Shown here in pieces: positions 8,710 to 17,759 of a stretch of 64,000 bases of DNA. The notes below the pieces were generated by a model. The model was given only the letters and a program-made list of their open reading frames with translations. It was not told the origin of the DNA and ran no database searches. The stretch's first letter is position 1, and each line of letters opens with the position of its first letter. This DNA comes from an uncultured Tateyamaria sp. (lineage in GTDB: Bacteria > Pseudomonadota > Alphaproteobacteria > Rhodobacterales > Rhodobacteraceae): NCBI RefSeq assembly GCF_947496075.1, contig NZ_CANMBJ010000008.1, forward strand, positions 19,394 through 83,393. Direction: 5' to 3'. The position numbers and the translations under genes were made by a program.

Positions 8710-9396
8710 TCAGCCCTCAGCCTCCCGCACCATCCCCGAAAGGGTCGCCGCGATTGCGTCGATCTCTCCCATCGCATCCAGGGATTGCAGCACGCCCTTG
8801 CCCTCGTAATAGGCAATCAGCGGCGCTGTCTGTTTGTGATACTCGGTCAGCCGTTGGGCGACCGTTTCGGCATTGTCATCGGCCCGGCGTTTCATATGGG
8901 TACTCCCGCATTTGTCACAGGTGCCCAACACAGCCGTAGGCTTGTGCACGTCATGATAGCCTTCACCACAGTTGCCACAGGTGAAACGGCCCGAGATACG
9001 GGCGACCATCGCTGCATCGTCAACCTCAAGGCTGATGGCCGCATTGATGTGCTGCCCAGCTTCGGCCAGCAATTCGTCCAGCGCTTCAGCCTGCCCGGTC
9101 GTGCGGGGAAACCCGTCAAGGATCACGCCGTGGGCACAGTCCTCATCGCCCAAGCGGTCTTTGAGAATGGCAATGACGATTTCGTCGCTCACCAGCCCGC
9201 CCGCTTCCATCACAGCTTTCGCCGCCTCGCCAGCGTCCGTGCCCGCAGCCGCAGCGGCCCGCAGCAGATCGCCGGTGGAAAGCTGCACAAAGCCATGGGC
9301 GTCTTGCAGCATACGCGCTTGGGTCCCCTTCCCTGCTCCGGGCGGTCCAAGCAGGATGAAAACAGGCGCTGTGGCCGTTACCTGAGCACCATCCAT
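8710..9396 (-). CDS. adk: Adenylate kinase (zinc-lid type)
   Basis: 228 residues. P-loop GPPGAGKGT at 17-25, substrate-binding VILDGFPRTTGQAEAL, and an expanded LID with four Cys (FTCGNCGEGYHD and GTCDKCGS) expected to hold a structural zinc. It catalyses ATP + AMP = 2 ADP. Its start overlaps the acs stop by one base (TGATG), so the two are co-translated. This is functionally neat: Acs releases AMP and Adk recycles it. It is likely an accessory copy beside the housekeeping adk. A 259-base non-coding gap with an 8-base GC stem (8636-8643/8649-8656) follows it. Confidence 0.95.
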   Translation of the reverse strand: MDGAQVTATAPVFILLGPPGAGKGTQARMLQDAHGFVQLSTGDLLRAAAAAGTDAGEAAKAVMEAGGLVSDEIVIAILKDRLGDEDCAHGVILDGFPRTTGQAEALDELLAEAGQHINAAISLEVDDAAMVARISGRFTCGNCGEGYHDVHKPTAVLGTCDKCGSTHMKRRADDNAETVAQRLTEYHKQTAPLIAYYEGKGVLQSLDAMGEIDAIAATLSGMVREAEG

Positions 9397-11369
9397 CAGA
9401 CATCACTCCGGTTCATACGGTTTTCGATCAGATCTTCGACGACCGACGGATCAGCAAGGGTCGAGGTATCGCCCAACGCCCCAAAGTCATCCTCGGCAAT
9501 CTTGCGCAGAATGCGGCGCATGATCTTGCCTGATCGTGTCTTGGGCAAGCCCGGCGCCCATTGGATCAGGTCGGGCTTGGCAATTGGACCAATCTCGGTC
9601 CGGACCCAGACCTCCAGCTCCTTGCGCAGCGCGTCGCTGGGTTCTTCGCCGTTCATCAGGGTGACGTAGGCATAGATGCCCTGCCCCTTCACCTCATGTG
9701 GATACCCAACGACGGCACTTTCCGCGACCTTGGCATGGGCCACCAGCGCGCTTTCAACTTCGGCCGTGCCCATCCGGTGACCGGACACGTTGATCACGTC
9801 ATCCACACGACCCGTAATCCAATAGTCACCATCGTCATCCCGACGACAGCCATCGCCCGAGAAATAGTACCCTTTGTAGTCCCCGAAGTAGGTCTTCTCG
9901 AACCGCTCATGATCACCCCAAACGGTGCGCATCTGACCGGGCCAGCTGTCCTTGATGCACAAGACCCCTTCGATGCCGTTGCCATCCAGTTCCACCCCGC
10001 TTTGCGGGTCCAACACAACCGGCTGCACGCCAAAGAACGGTTGCTGGGCAGAACCAGGTTTCAGGTCCGTGGCGCCGGGCAGCGGTGTCAGCATGTGACC
10101 ACCGGTTTCGGTCTGCCAGAACGTATCGACGATAGGACAATTCCCCTTGCCGACCACCTCGTGATACCAGTTCCACGCCTCGGGGTTGATCGGCTCACCG
10201 ACCGAGCCCAAAAGGCGCAGCGACGACAAATCGTATTTCTCGACCCATTCATTGCCAGCGCCCATCAGGGCACGAATGGCCGTGGGAGCGGTATAGAACT
10301 GCGTGACCTTATGCCGTTCACACACGTCCCAGAACCGGCCCGCATCGGGGAAGGTCGGCACACCCTCAAACATGATGGTGGTCGCACCGTTGGCGAGCGG
10401 GCCATAGACGATATAGCTGTGGCCGGTGACCCAACCGACATCCGCCGTGCACCAGAACACGTCGCCTTCGTGATAATCGAATGTGTATTGATGGGTCATC
10501 GCGGCATAAGTCAGATAGCCGCCCGAAGTGTGCACAACACCCTTCGGCTGACCGGTCGAGCCGGAGGTGTAGAGGATGAACAACGGATCTTCGGCATTCA
10601 TCTCGGCTGGCGCGGCGTAGTCCGACGCCTCCAGCGCCATCTCGTTGTAATCATAGTCGCGATCGGTCCAGGTCGTCTGACCCCCTGTCCGCTTCACCAC
10701 CAGACACTTCACGCTGTCCTTGCAATGCAGAAGCGCCGCATCGGTGTTCGACTTCAGCGGCGTCTCTCGTCCGCCTCGGGGCGCGTAATCGGCGGTAATG
10801 ACGACCTTCGCGTCACAACCGTTGATACGCGCCCCAAGCGCGTCCGGGGAGAAACCGGCAAAGACAATGGAATGGATGGCGCCGATGCGGGCACAGGCCA
10901 GCATCGCATAAGCGGCTTCCGGGATCATGGGGAGGTAAATGACAACCCGGTCGCCTTTGCGAACCCCAAGCTCTTCGAGGATGTTTGCCATCTTGCAAAC
11001 AGAGCTGTGCAGGTCGCGATACGTAATATGTTTCGGCTCTACCTTGGACGTATCATCCGGTTCCCAGATGATCGCCGTCTGATCGCCGCGTGTTTCAAGA
11101 TGCCGATCGATACAATTGGCCGCCACATTCAGCGTGCCATCTTCGAACCAGCGGATGTCGATGTTGCCGGGTTCGAATGACGTATTCTTGACTGATGTAT
11201 AAGGCTTGATCCAATCCAGCCGTTTGCCATGCTCCCCCCAGAACGCTTCCGCATCATCCACCGACGCAGCATACATCTTGGCATAGCCCTCCGCGTCCAA
11301 ATGGGCGCGTGCCTTAGTCTCTTCCGATGGGGGGAAGGTCGCCGAATTCGGCGTGCTTTGAATATTCAT
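9396..11369 (-). CDS. acs: Acetyl-CoA synthetase (AMP-forming)
   Basis: 657 residues, the full length of AMP-forming acetate-CoA ligases. The adenylation P-loop-like motif [12 protein letters not shown], the WQTETGGH region and the C-terminal [15 protein letters not shown] are all present; the Lys of RSGK is the family's conserved acetylation-controlled catalytic Lys. Reaction: acetate + ATP + CoA to acetyl-CoA + AMP + PPi in the cytoplasm. The ATG at 11369 has a GGAGGAG site. A 368-base region upstream carries repeated TTTGTAAA boxes. With adk and the symporter it completes an acetate assimilation module. Confidence 0.96.
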   Translation of the reverse strand: MNIQSTPNSATFPPSEETKARAHLDAEGYAKMYAASVDDAEAFWGEHGKRLDWIKPYTSVKNTSFEPGNIDIRWFEDGTLNVAANCIDRHLETRGDQTAIIWEPDDTSKVEPKHITYRDLHSSVCKMANILEELGVRKGDRVVIYLPMIPEAAYAMLACARIGAIHSIVFAGFSPDALGARINGCDAKVVITADYAPRGGRETPLKSNTDAALLHCKDSVKCLVVKRTGGQTTWTDRDYDYNEMALEASDYAAPAEMNAEDPLFILYTSGSTGQPKGVVHTSGGYLTYAAMTHQYTFDYHEGDVFWCTADVGWVTGHSYIVYGPLANGATTIMFEGVPTFPDAGRFWDVCERHKVTQFYTAPTAIRALMGAGNEWVEKYDLSSLRLLGSVGEPINPEAWNWYHEVVGKGNCPIVDTFWQTETGGHMLTPLPGATDLKPGSAQQPFFGVQPVVLDPQSGVELDGNGIEGVLCIKDSWPGQMRTVWGDHERFEKTYFGDYKGYYFSGDGCRRDDDGDYWITGRVDDVINVSGHRMGTAEVESALVAHAKVAESAVVGYPHEVKGQGIYAYVTLMNGEEPSDALRKELEVWVRTEIGPIAKPDLIQWAPGLPKTRSGKIMRRILRKIAEDDFGALGDTSTLADPSVVEDLIENRMNRSDV

Positions 11370-11737
11370 GTGTCTCCTCCGGTTTGGGATCAGATCCGCT
11401 TTTCATCGGCTTCATCACCCGGGGCGTGCATCACTCGCCTGTCGAATTTGACCATACACGGTTTTGTAAAATCATGCGTTGGGCACTGGTCTTGAACAGT
11501 TTTTTTGTAAATTTCTGTTCTGAGACACTACCCGATTTGTAAACTCTTTTAAATCAGAACAGATTTTTCCATGTTTTTCTGCGGCATAGCATTTTCTCGC
11601 AAAAATAGAACGGTATCCGTTTGTATACTGTTAGCGTAAGACAAGTTGACAGTGCTGACTGTGACAAATTGTCAGCCGACGGTGACGTATGAGGCACATA
11701 CCCAGAATCACGTAGCCGGTGCACACCTGACTCGGCG
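11370..11737 (-). promoter_or_regulatory. acs upstream regulatory region with three TTTGTAAA boxes and a large dyad
   Basis: AT-rich, non-coding. The palindrome-like box TTTGTAAA occurs three times: 11463-11470, 11504-11511 and 11536-11543. The third is centred in a perfect 10-base inverted repeat (TCTGTTCTGA 11514-11523, TCAGAACAGA 11554-11563). A separate 13-base palindrome, TGACAA-A-TTGTCA, lies at 11662-11674. TTTGCAAA-type boxes are the known targets of RamB/PccR/ScfR-family acyl-CoA-responsive regulators, so a regulator of that kind is a reasonable guess. Confidence 0.5.
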
Positions 11738-13699
11738 CTACGCACTGAACGACAAAGCGTCGGTTTCCTGTTCCGCGGCGGGCAACCAAATCTCGAAACA
11801 AGCACCGCCTCCCGTGCGGTTGCGCGCACTGATCAATCCGCCTGCCCGTTGGATCAAGGTCTGCGAGATCGACAGGCCCAGCCCGGTCCCTTCGGCCTGC
11901 TTGGTGGTGTAGAACGGCGCAAAGACATCATCGACTTGATCGGGCGCAATCCCCGGCCCGGTATCCGACACGATCACACACACACCCGCTACACCATCAC
12001 GCGCAACATCCTCCGTCTGCAATTTCAGCAGCCCCTCCGATCCCATTGCCTGCACCGCGTTCATGATCAGGTTGATCAACACCTGCTGCAGTTCACCGGG
12101 ATCAATACGGACGTCCTGCACAGCATCAAACTGCGTCTCGACCTTGATATCCGACTGCGAGATCACGTGATTGACCAACACAAGACAATCCGTGATCACC
12201 GGCTCCAGCGGCACAGTCTGCTCCAGATCTGCAAACTCCCCCGGCCGTGCGAATTGCAGCAACTTGCCCACGATGGTCTGAATGCGTGCAATCTGGCGAT
12301 CGACCAGCCCCAACTCGGTCCGGATGGCGAAACCGTTTTCCCCAAGGCTCTCTCGGATCACGTCCATGTTGCCCTGAATGACGGCCACCGGGTTGTTGAT
12401 CTCGTGCGCAACACCTGCGGTGATCTCACCAATCGAGGCGAGCTTCTCACTCATCACCAGTTGGCGAAACGTCTCTTCCAGCTTTTCATTGGCGCTTTGT
12501 AGCTGGGCCGTGCGCCTTTCAACGCGCACGTTCAACTCTTCGTTCAAGGTACGCAGGTCCTGGTCCCGCTCCTGTACTTGGTCCAGCAGGTCATCAAGGT
12601 GGCCGGCAACCTCTCCAATCTCACCCGTGCCCCCCTCTTCACCATTGCGCGCTGACAGGTTGCCCCGCTGCACCAGAAACATGGTGTGGGTCATACGTTC
12701 AAGCGGGGCAAAGATGCCCTTTGCCAACCGCAAGAACACCGGCGCAGACAACAGCAGCACGGCAACAAAGGCGCCAAGGATGGCCAGGAAGGCGTTGCGC
12801 TTGGCTATGGTGAACGGCTCTTCCAGAAATCCGACATAGAGCATACCAACATAGTCACCGAAACTGTCCGTCAGCGGCAGATAGCCCGAGATATACCAGT
12901 CGTTGACGACAAATGCGCGGTCCAGCCACGTCTGCCCCTCACCCAGCACCTTGCCCCGCACGGCCGCCGACACGCGGGTGCCGAGCGCGCGCACATCCTC
13001 GAACAGGCGGACGTTGGTAGACACGCGCACGTCCTCCAGAAACAGCGTCGCCGTCCCCTGCCGTGATCCACCGCCTGTAGCGTCCTGATACACCAGTGCA
13101 TTGATCGTATCGATAAAGCCAAGGTTGCGGTTCAACAGGATACCGCCCACCAGCACGCCATCGCGCCCCGGCAGGGTCACGGGAATCGCGGAATGGATGA
13201 CCATGCCACGATCCTCGACCGTGCGATCTGTCGGCACGGCGGCTTCTGTATCAATCAGCGGGAGACGCGCACGTTCAGCAAGGTCGGGCGAGATTGCGGC
13301 CAACATCTCTCCGCTGAAAATGTCGATCTCGGTGCGGCCCTGCCCTTGCGCCGCACTTTGGATGACAGGCCAGACATCCGTCATGTCCGCGCGCGGCAAG
13401 AAGTACAGGAAATCCAAACCAAGCGCCGCGCGCTTATCATCAAAGAATGCATCGCGTCCCGATGGGGCCGTTTGTGCAAACTCGACCGACCCGGCGACGG
13501 CCTGCAACTCGTCCCCTGTCTGGACCATCAAGCGTGACAGGTACTGTTCGGCAATCCGCAGATCGCTTTCGACATTGGCGATCAGCACCTCGTCATAATC
13601 CGCCGTCCACCGCGTCATGCCCAAAAACAAGAGCAGCGGCATCAGCACGACCATCGGCGCAAGGGCCAGGATCAACAGACGGAAACGAACGGAGTTCAT
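11738..13699 (-). CDS. Membrane sensor histidine kinase (Cache-like sensor, HAMP, HisKA, HATPase)
   Basis: 653 residues. N-terminal helix (about 8-28), a ~270-residue periplasmic sensor of double-Cache type, a second helix (about 302-323), HAMP, a coiled coil (about 370-415), the phospho-acceptor box GVAHEINNP (His432), and an HATPase domain with the N box (NLIMNAVQAM) and G boxes (DTGPGIAP, GTGLGLS). No receiver domain is attached and no response regulator gene is adjacent. The gene begins 9 bases after the repB stop, without a good ribosome-binding site, so translation is probably coupled to repB. The ligand is unknown. An unattached NtrC-like regulator at 33975 is a candidate partner. Confidence 0.88.
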   Translation of the reverse strand: MNSVRFRLLILALAPMVVLMPLLLFLGMTRWTADYDEVLIANVESDLRIAEQYLSRLMVQTGDELQAVAGSVEFAQTAPSGRDAFFDDKRAALGLDFLYFLPRADMTDVWPVIQSAAQGQGRTEIDIFSGEMLAAISPDLAERARLPLIDTEAAVPTDRTVEDRGMVIHSAIPVTLPGRDGVLVGGILLNRNLGFIDTINALVYQDATGGGSRQGTATLFLEDVRVSTNVRLFEDVRALGTRVSAAVRGKVLGEGQTWLDRAFVVNDWYISGYLPLTDSFGDYVGMLYVGFLEEPFTIAKRNAFLAILGAFVAVLLLSAPVFLRLAKGIFAPLERMTHTMFLVQRGNLSARNGEEGGTGEIGEVAGHLDDLLDQVQERDQDLRTLNEELNVRVERRTAQLQSANEKLEETFRQLVMSEKLASIGEITAGVAHEINNPVAVIQGNMDVIRESLGENGFAIRTELGLVDRQIARIQTIVGKLLQFARPGEFADLEQTVPLEPVITDCLVLVNHVISQSDIKVETQFDAVQDVRIDPGELQQVLINLIMNAVQAMGSEGLLKLQTEDVARDGVAGVCVIVSDTGPGIAPDQVDDVFAPFYTTKQAEGTGLGLSISQTLIQRAGGLISARNRTGGGACFEIWLPAAEQETDALSFSA

Positions 13700-13708
13700 G
13701 GGTCCACG

Positions 13709-14725
13709 CTAGCGCAGCGGGTTGTTTTCCGCAAAGCTCCGGAAAAAGGCGAGGTAAGCGCGGTCCGCGTCACGCGGCGGCTCTTTCCCCGCAGACCAGG
13801 ACCGCCACTCCTTTTCCACGTGGTAGATGTCATAGCCCGGATAGCGCAGGCGCGCTGTTTCATAGGTTTCGGTGCGCAGCGCCGGACCCGCGGCCTCAAG
13901 CCACGCAGGCCGGGGCTTCAGGTCCTCGGCCGTATTGGTCATCCGGGCCTTGCGCCCAATCTTGGAAAAGGACAGCTCACGCTCCGTCTCGGCCGTCCCT
14001 GCCCCATCCTTGCGCCACCACTTGAGCTCGATATGTGTGACCCGTCGCCCGGTCTTCACCGGCTCAATCTCGACCACGTAGTCCGAAAGCATGTTCACCT
14101 CGGCCACCGCCGGTTCAATCGCCCGAAGCTTGAGGTTCGACCAAGAGGTCAGTTTGCCCTTGGGCACGCCCAGCACCCCGCGCAGGTCATCAAGCGCAAA
14201 TTTTTCAGACGACCGATAACGCAGATTCCCGCGCTTCTGGATCATCTCATAAAGGGTCAGCGCATATTTGGAGCTGAGGGCAAACATCACTTCGCGCTGG
14301 AGCCGTGCAAAGACAGTCGAGTCCTTAATGATCTTCCGCAGCCGCTGCGGGATCTCGTATTCTAGCACACCATCCCGGCGCGTCGTTTCGATGTTGCCGC
14401 CCAGAAGCTGCACCCGCTCGATAGCATCTTCGCCCTCATGCGTGACCTTCACCTTGACGATGGCCGACATCAGCCGCTCGACCGACTCCCCCACCCTGTC
14501 ATTGGAATTGTGCGACCCACGCAGATCGGACTTGGCAATTACATGGGTCACCGGCTTTTCGATGGCATCCCACGCGTTTTCCAAAAGCTGGTTATAGATG
14601 CGCCGGTCGGCCAGCGTCAGCGGCGTGACCTCGACCAGGTCCACCAGCTCGCCCGGCTTCACCAGACTTTGCGCATTTGGCCGGGCGTCAATCGTCCGGT
14701 ATGTTTGAGATGGGCGATCCGCCAT
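13709..14725 (-). CDS. repB: RepB-family plasmid replication initiator (Rep_3 superfamily)
   Basis: 338 residues. The region from about residue 25 to 245 has the paired winged-helix layout of Rep_3 initiators, e.g. FARLQREVMFALSSKYALTLYEMIQ and DDLRGVLGVPKGKLTSWSNLK. Such proteins bind iterons to open the origin. It is divergent from parA, with a 618-base iteron-bearing gap between them, the layout of RepB-type Roseobacter plasmids. Residues after ~250 are less conserved. With parAB it defines this window as part of an autonomously replicating element. Confidence 0.88.
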   Translation of the reverse strand: MADRPSQTYRTIDARPNAQSLVKPGELVDLVEVTPLTLADRRIYNQLLENAWDAIEKPVTHVIAKSDLRGSHNSNDRVGESVERLMSAIVKVKVTHEGEDAIERVQLLGGNIETTRRDGVLEYEIPQRLRKIIKDSTVFARLQREVMFALSSKYALTLYEMIQKRGNLRYRSSEKFALDDLRGVLGVPKGKLTSWSNLKLRAIEPAVAEVNMLSDYVVEIEPVKTGRRVTHIELKWWRKDGAGTAETERELSFSKIGRKARMTNTAEDLKPRPAWLEAAGPALRTETYETARLRYPGYDIYHVEKEWRSWSAGKEPPRDADRAYLAFFRSFAENNPLR

Positions 14726-15343
14726 GCTGCTCTTCTCTTACCTCTGACGGGCAGTGTGACGTAAGAATAACAGCAGGCGCGGGACGCGTCCACGAAAACG
14801 AAGGCACCCAATTTGTAAGGTTAAACGGGCATAAGGGAATCAGCAGTCCCGCCAAGTGATTCGAATAACGCCCAAAAATCAAAGGGCTGAGTCGCTGCTG
14901 AGACTCACCCAAAACGTAAGGATTGGAGGCCACCCGATACGTAAGCTTTGCCTCCCCCAGATGTAGGAGTTATCGTCCCAAGACGTAAGCAGAACCGCCC
15001 CGGAATGTAAGTCCCAGCGCCTCTTTTCCTATGAAATTCAGCGCTTTGAGCTGCGGGAACACTGAACACTATGAAATTAGAATAAAGGGGTGTTTTCTGT
15101 TTGAGGTTTTGATTGTGTTTTGTGGCAAACGGCGGCTCACCGAAGCCAACCACATACATAGTGGGTTCTGTCGCGCTTAAGATGCGCTAAACTTCCGAAC
15201 AGAACGCAATGATCCCTCAATTTCTGACCATTGGGCGCCTATCATCCAATTTCCGCTTTTTTCGCCCCTATCCTCCAAAGTTTGCACTTGAGGCAAACGC
15301 CTGCACCCGTCATGATTCGGACCAACGCCCCCATAAGAGGTCC
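14726..15343. other. Probable replication origin (oriV) between repB and parA
   Basis: 618 bases without a supported gene. The repB-proximal half holds the iterons. Next comes an AT-rich segment (about 15060-15125) suited to strand opening. The parA-proximal end has a 12-base direct repeat with one mismatch (CCTATCATCCAA 15238-15249; CCTATCCTCCAA 15267-15278) and an inverted repeat GTTTGC/GCAAAC (15280-15285, 15293-15298), candidates for partition-protein operators. A further inverted repeat TGAGTC/GACTCA lies at 14888-14907. The assignment rests on the flanking initiator and iterons. Confidence 0.75.
14906..15013 (+). repeat. Iteron array, ~22-bp period
   Basis: Five copies of a motif of the form CCC(A/G)(A/G)-N-A-(C/T)-GTA(A/G)G. 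The GTA(A/G)G-containing hexamers start at 14915, 14940, 14962, 14984 and 15006: the first spacing is 25 bases and the next three exactly 22. An outlying copy ends at 14820 (CCCAATTTGTAAG) and a weaker one at 14761. A regular two-helical-turn spacing beside a Rep_3 gene is the hallmark of initiator-binding iterons. Confidence 0.82.
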
Positions 15344-16549
15344 ATGATGGAGCAGTCCGCCCTTCCCACCGTCTCCCTTGAGGAGTTGGACAAACTTGCC
15401 ACTCGCGCCTCGACGGTGATCGATCGGCTACGCGATAGGCTCTATGCGCCCGGTGCACAAAAAACGCTCGATCTGCGTTTCAACGTCAAACGCGCCGCAG
15501 ACATGGTGGGACGTAGTGACAAGCTGATCCGTGATGCCGAAGCAGATGGCCGTCTCCCAATGCCGGAAAAAGACCCTAACACAGGGCGCCGCACGGGATA
15601 CTCCCTCGCAGACGTCAACCGGATGCGGCAGGTGTTCGGTACCCTGCCCCACCGCGCCGACAGCGATCCAGCGATGGTCCTTGCCATCCAGAACTTCAAG
15701 GGCGGCGTCGGCAAATCCACGATGGTCTGCCACTTCGCCCAGCACCTTGCCCTGCGCGGTTACCGCGTCTGCGTCGTTGATTGTGACAGCCAGGCCAGTA
15801 CCACCTCTGTCTTTGGCCTGAACCCCGATGTGGACGTGGATGAAGAAGAGGACACGCTCTACCCCTTCTTCCGCCACGGCGGACCGCAAGACCTGTCCTA
15901 TGCTCTGCGCGCCACCTACTGGCCCAACATCGCGCTGATCCCTGCAAATCTCGGTCTCTATGACGCGGAATACGAATTTGCCGCCCGCATGGCCCGCGAA
16001 CAGGTGTTCGTGCTCGACCGCCTGCGCAACGGGTTGGAGACGATCAAGGACCGGTTCGATGTCATACTGCTGGACCCACCCCCTGCCCTCGGGATGCTGT
16101 CACTTTCGGTGTTGCGCGCAGCGGATGCATTGGTGATCCCTGCCCCGCCCAACAACATCGATTTTGGCTCTACCGCGCACTTTTTGAAAATGCTGGGTGC
16201 CACGCTCAACGAGCTCGCCCGCCATGGGGGTACGCGCGATTATGCCTTCGTTAAGATCCTCGCAACCAAGATGAATGACTCGAAATCAGCGCATATGGCG
16301 ATCAAACGGATGATGGACGCGGTCTTCCCCCTCGACATGTTGCAATCGGTGCTCAAGGACAGCGCCGAGATCGACAATGCCGCGGCGAACCTGTCCACCG
16401 TCTACGAGCTGACCGGCCCGGCCACCCGGACCGAGACGCACAAACGCTGCCGCGCCTATCTGGACGCTGTGAACCGCGAGATCGAAGTGCTGATCCGCAA
16501 GACATGGCCAAGCCATCACGCAGGGCTGCGCAAGGAGGGACTGCTATGA
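15344..16549 (+). CDS. parA: ParA/RepA-type partition ATPase
   Basis: 401 residues from the ATG at 15344 (AAGAGG upstream). The N-terminal ~110 residues contain a helix-turn-helix-like region (KRAADMVGRSDKLIRDAEADG), as in type Ia ParA proteins that repress their own operon. The Walker-type ATPase follows: NFKGGVGKST (deviant Walker A), VVDCDSQAS, and DVILLDPPPALG. Role: ATP-dependent segregation of the replicon with ParB. The stop overlaps the parB start (ATGA). The preceding region holds repeats that could be its operator. Confidence 0.93.
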   Translation: MMEQSALPTVSLEELDKLATRASTVIDRLRDRLYAPGAQKTLDLRFNVKRAADMVGRSDKLIRDAEADGRLPMPEKDPNTGRRTGYSLADVNRMRQVFGTLPHRADSDPAMVLAIQNFKGGVGKSTMVCHFAQHLALRGYRVCVVDCDSQASTTSVFGLNPDVDVDEEEDTLYPFFRHGGPQDLSYALRATYWPNIALIPANLGLYDAEYEFAARMAREQVFVLDRLRNGLETIKDRFDVILLDPPPALGMLSLSVLRAADALVIPAPPNNIDFGSTAHFLKMLGATLNELARHGGTRDYAFVKILATKMNDSKSAHMAIKRMMDAVFPLDMLQSVLKDSAEIDNAAANLSTVYELTGPATRTETHKRCRAYLDAVNREIEVLIRKTWPSHHAGLRKEGLL

Positions 16550-17535
16550 CCCGCAAACATGATGCTATTTTTGACGATGTTCTCAGCGATTTGGAGGCCG
16601 TGCCCGATGCGTCCGACCGCGCCGGTGCCCGTTTTCTCAAACGCACCACGGCGATCAGCGACAGGTTGGCTGGAGAGGTCGAGGAAAAGACACTGCGCTG
16701 GATCGACCCGGCCCGGTGCCGCATGTGGGAGCGGCATAACCGAGATTATGCTCTGCTGACCGAAGACAATTGCCGCGACTTGATCGACGGTATCCGTTCT
16801 CAGGGGCAGCAGGAGTTTCCTGCCATAGTGCGGCCCGTCGATGACGAGGATTATGATTTCGAAGTGATCTGCGGCGCGCGTCGGCACTTCGCTGTAAGCT
16901 GGTTGCGTGCCAACAACTACACGCAGTTCAAATACCTGGTGGAAGCGCGGCAGCTGTCGGACGAAGAGGCTTTCCGGCTGGCGGATATCGAGAACCGCGA
17001 CCGCGAAGACATCTCAGACTACGAACGCGCGTTGGACTATGCGGATGCGGTTGCGCGCTACTATGGCGGCAAGCAAAAGGCGATGGCCGAGCGGCTTGAG
17101 GTCAGCCAGCCGTGGCTGTCGCGCTACCTGCAATTGGCGAAGCTGCCGCAAGCCATTGTCGACGCCTTTCCGAACATCCGAGAGATCCGTGAGCGCAATG
17201 CACGCGAATTGAAGCCGCTTCTGGCACAGCCGGATACAGCGCGCGCGGTGTTGGAAGAAGCGGGCGCCATTGGTCGCGAACAGGCGCGAGCCCGCACCGG
17301 GCGTGGATCCTTTGTGGATGCAGCCACAGTCATGCGGCGTTTGTCACGGGCAGGCAAACCTGCACAGCCCAAGGCAGAACCCGAGGGAAAGGTGTTCCGC
17401 CGGAGTGTCCATGACAAGGGCATTGCCGTCGTTCAGAAAGGCCGTAAGGTGCGGATCGAATTTGAAGCGGGTATGAGCCGTATGCAATTGCAGGGAGCGT
17501 TCGACGCCTACCTCAAGGCCGAGTTCGACAGCTAG
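16546..17535 (+). CDS. parB: ParB-type centromere-binding protein
   Basis: 329 residues from the ATG at 16546, which overlaps the parA stop and has AAGGAGG 7 bases upstream. The ParB N-terminal motif EVICGARRHFAVSWLRA is followed by a helix-turn-helix region (KAMAERLEVSQPWLSRYLQLAKLP). The C-terminal ~100 residues probably dimerise. It should bind a parS site; two related perfect palindromes just downstream are candidates. Confidence 0.92.
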   Translation: MTRKHDAIFDDVLSDLEAVPDASDRAGARFLKRTTAISDRLAGEVEEKTLRWIDPARCRMWERHNRDYALLTEDNCRDLIDGIRSQGQQEFPAIVRPVDDEDYDFEVICGARRHFAVSWLRANNYTQFKYLVEARQLSDEEAFRLADIENRDREDISDYERALDYADAVARYYGGKQKAMAERLEVSQPWLSRYLQLAKLPQAIVDAFPNIREIRERNARELKPLLAQPDTARAVLEEAGAIGREQARARTGRGSFVDAATVMRRLSRAGKPAQPKAEPEGKVFRRSVHDKGIAVVQKGRKVRIEFEAGMSRMQLQGAFDAYLKAEFDS

Positions 17536-17540
17536 TTCGG

Positions 17541-17600
17541 AGAATTGCCCATGGGCAATTCTTATCCTGCCCGCGGAAATTGCCCGCGGGCAATTTTTTT
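17541..17600 (+). terminator. Two related perfect palindromes after parB; the second is a terminator
   Basis: Palindrome 1, 22 bases at 17541-17562, has core TTGCCCATGGGCAA. Palindrome 2, 20 bases at 17577-17596, has core TTGCCCGCGGGCAA and runs into seven T (17594-17600), a good intrinsic terminator on the plus strand for parAB. Both share the half-site AATTGCCC. Palindrome 1 lacks a T-run, so the pair may also serve as a ParB (parS) site. Confidence 0.75.
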
Positions 17601-17759
17601 GCCTGGCGGACAAACTGACCCCTAACTGTACTCGTCACGGCTCTGCCAGAGACAACCTGACAGGCTGGCATAACAGGGCTGGTATCCACGCGCAAAACCG
17701 TCCAATTTCAGGAAAAAGAAACAACGGGAGGATCGGCCATCGTCGATCTATGGGAGGGT

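Noticed and set aside
9561..11180. 539-codon plus-strand open frame
   Set aside because: Lies wholly opposite acs, has no recognisable domain, and its length reflects GC-rich codon usage.
14906..15013. CRISPR array
   Set aside because: Units are degenerate ~13-base cores at 22-base period beside a Rep gene; no long identical repeats or spacers.
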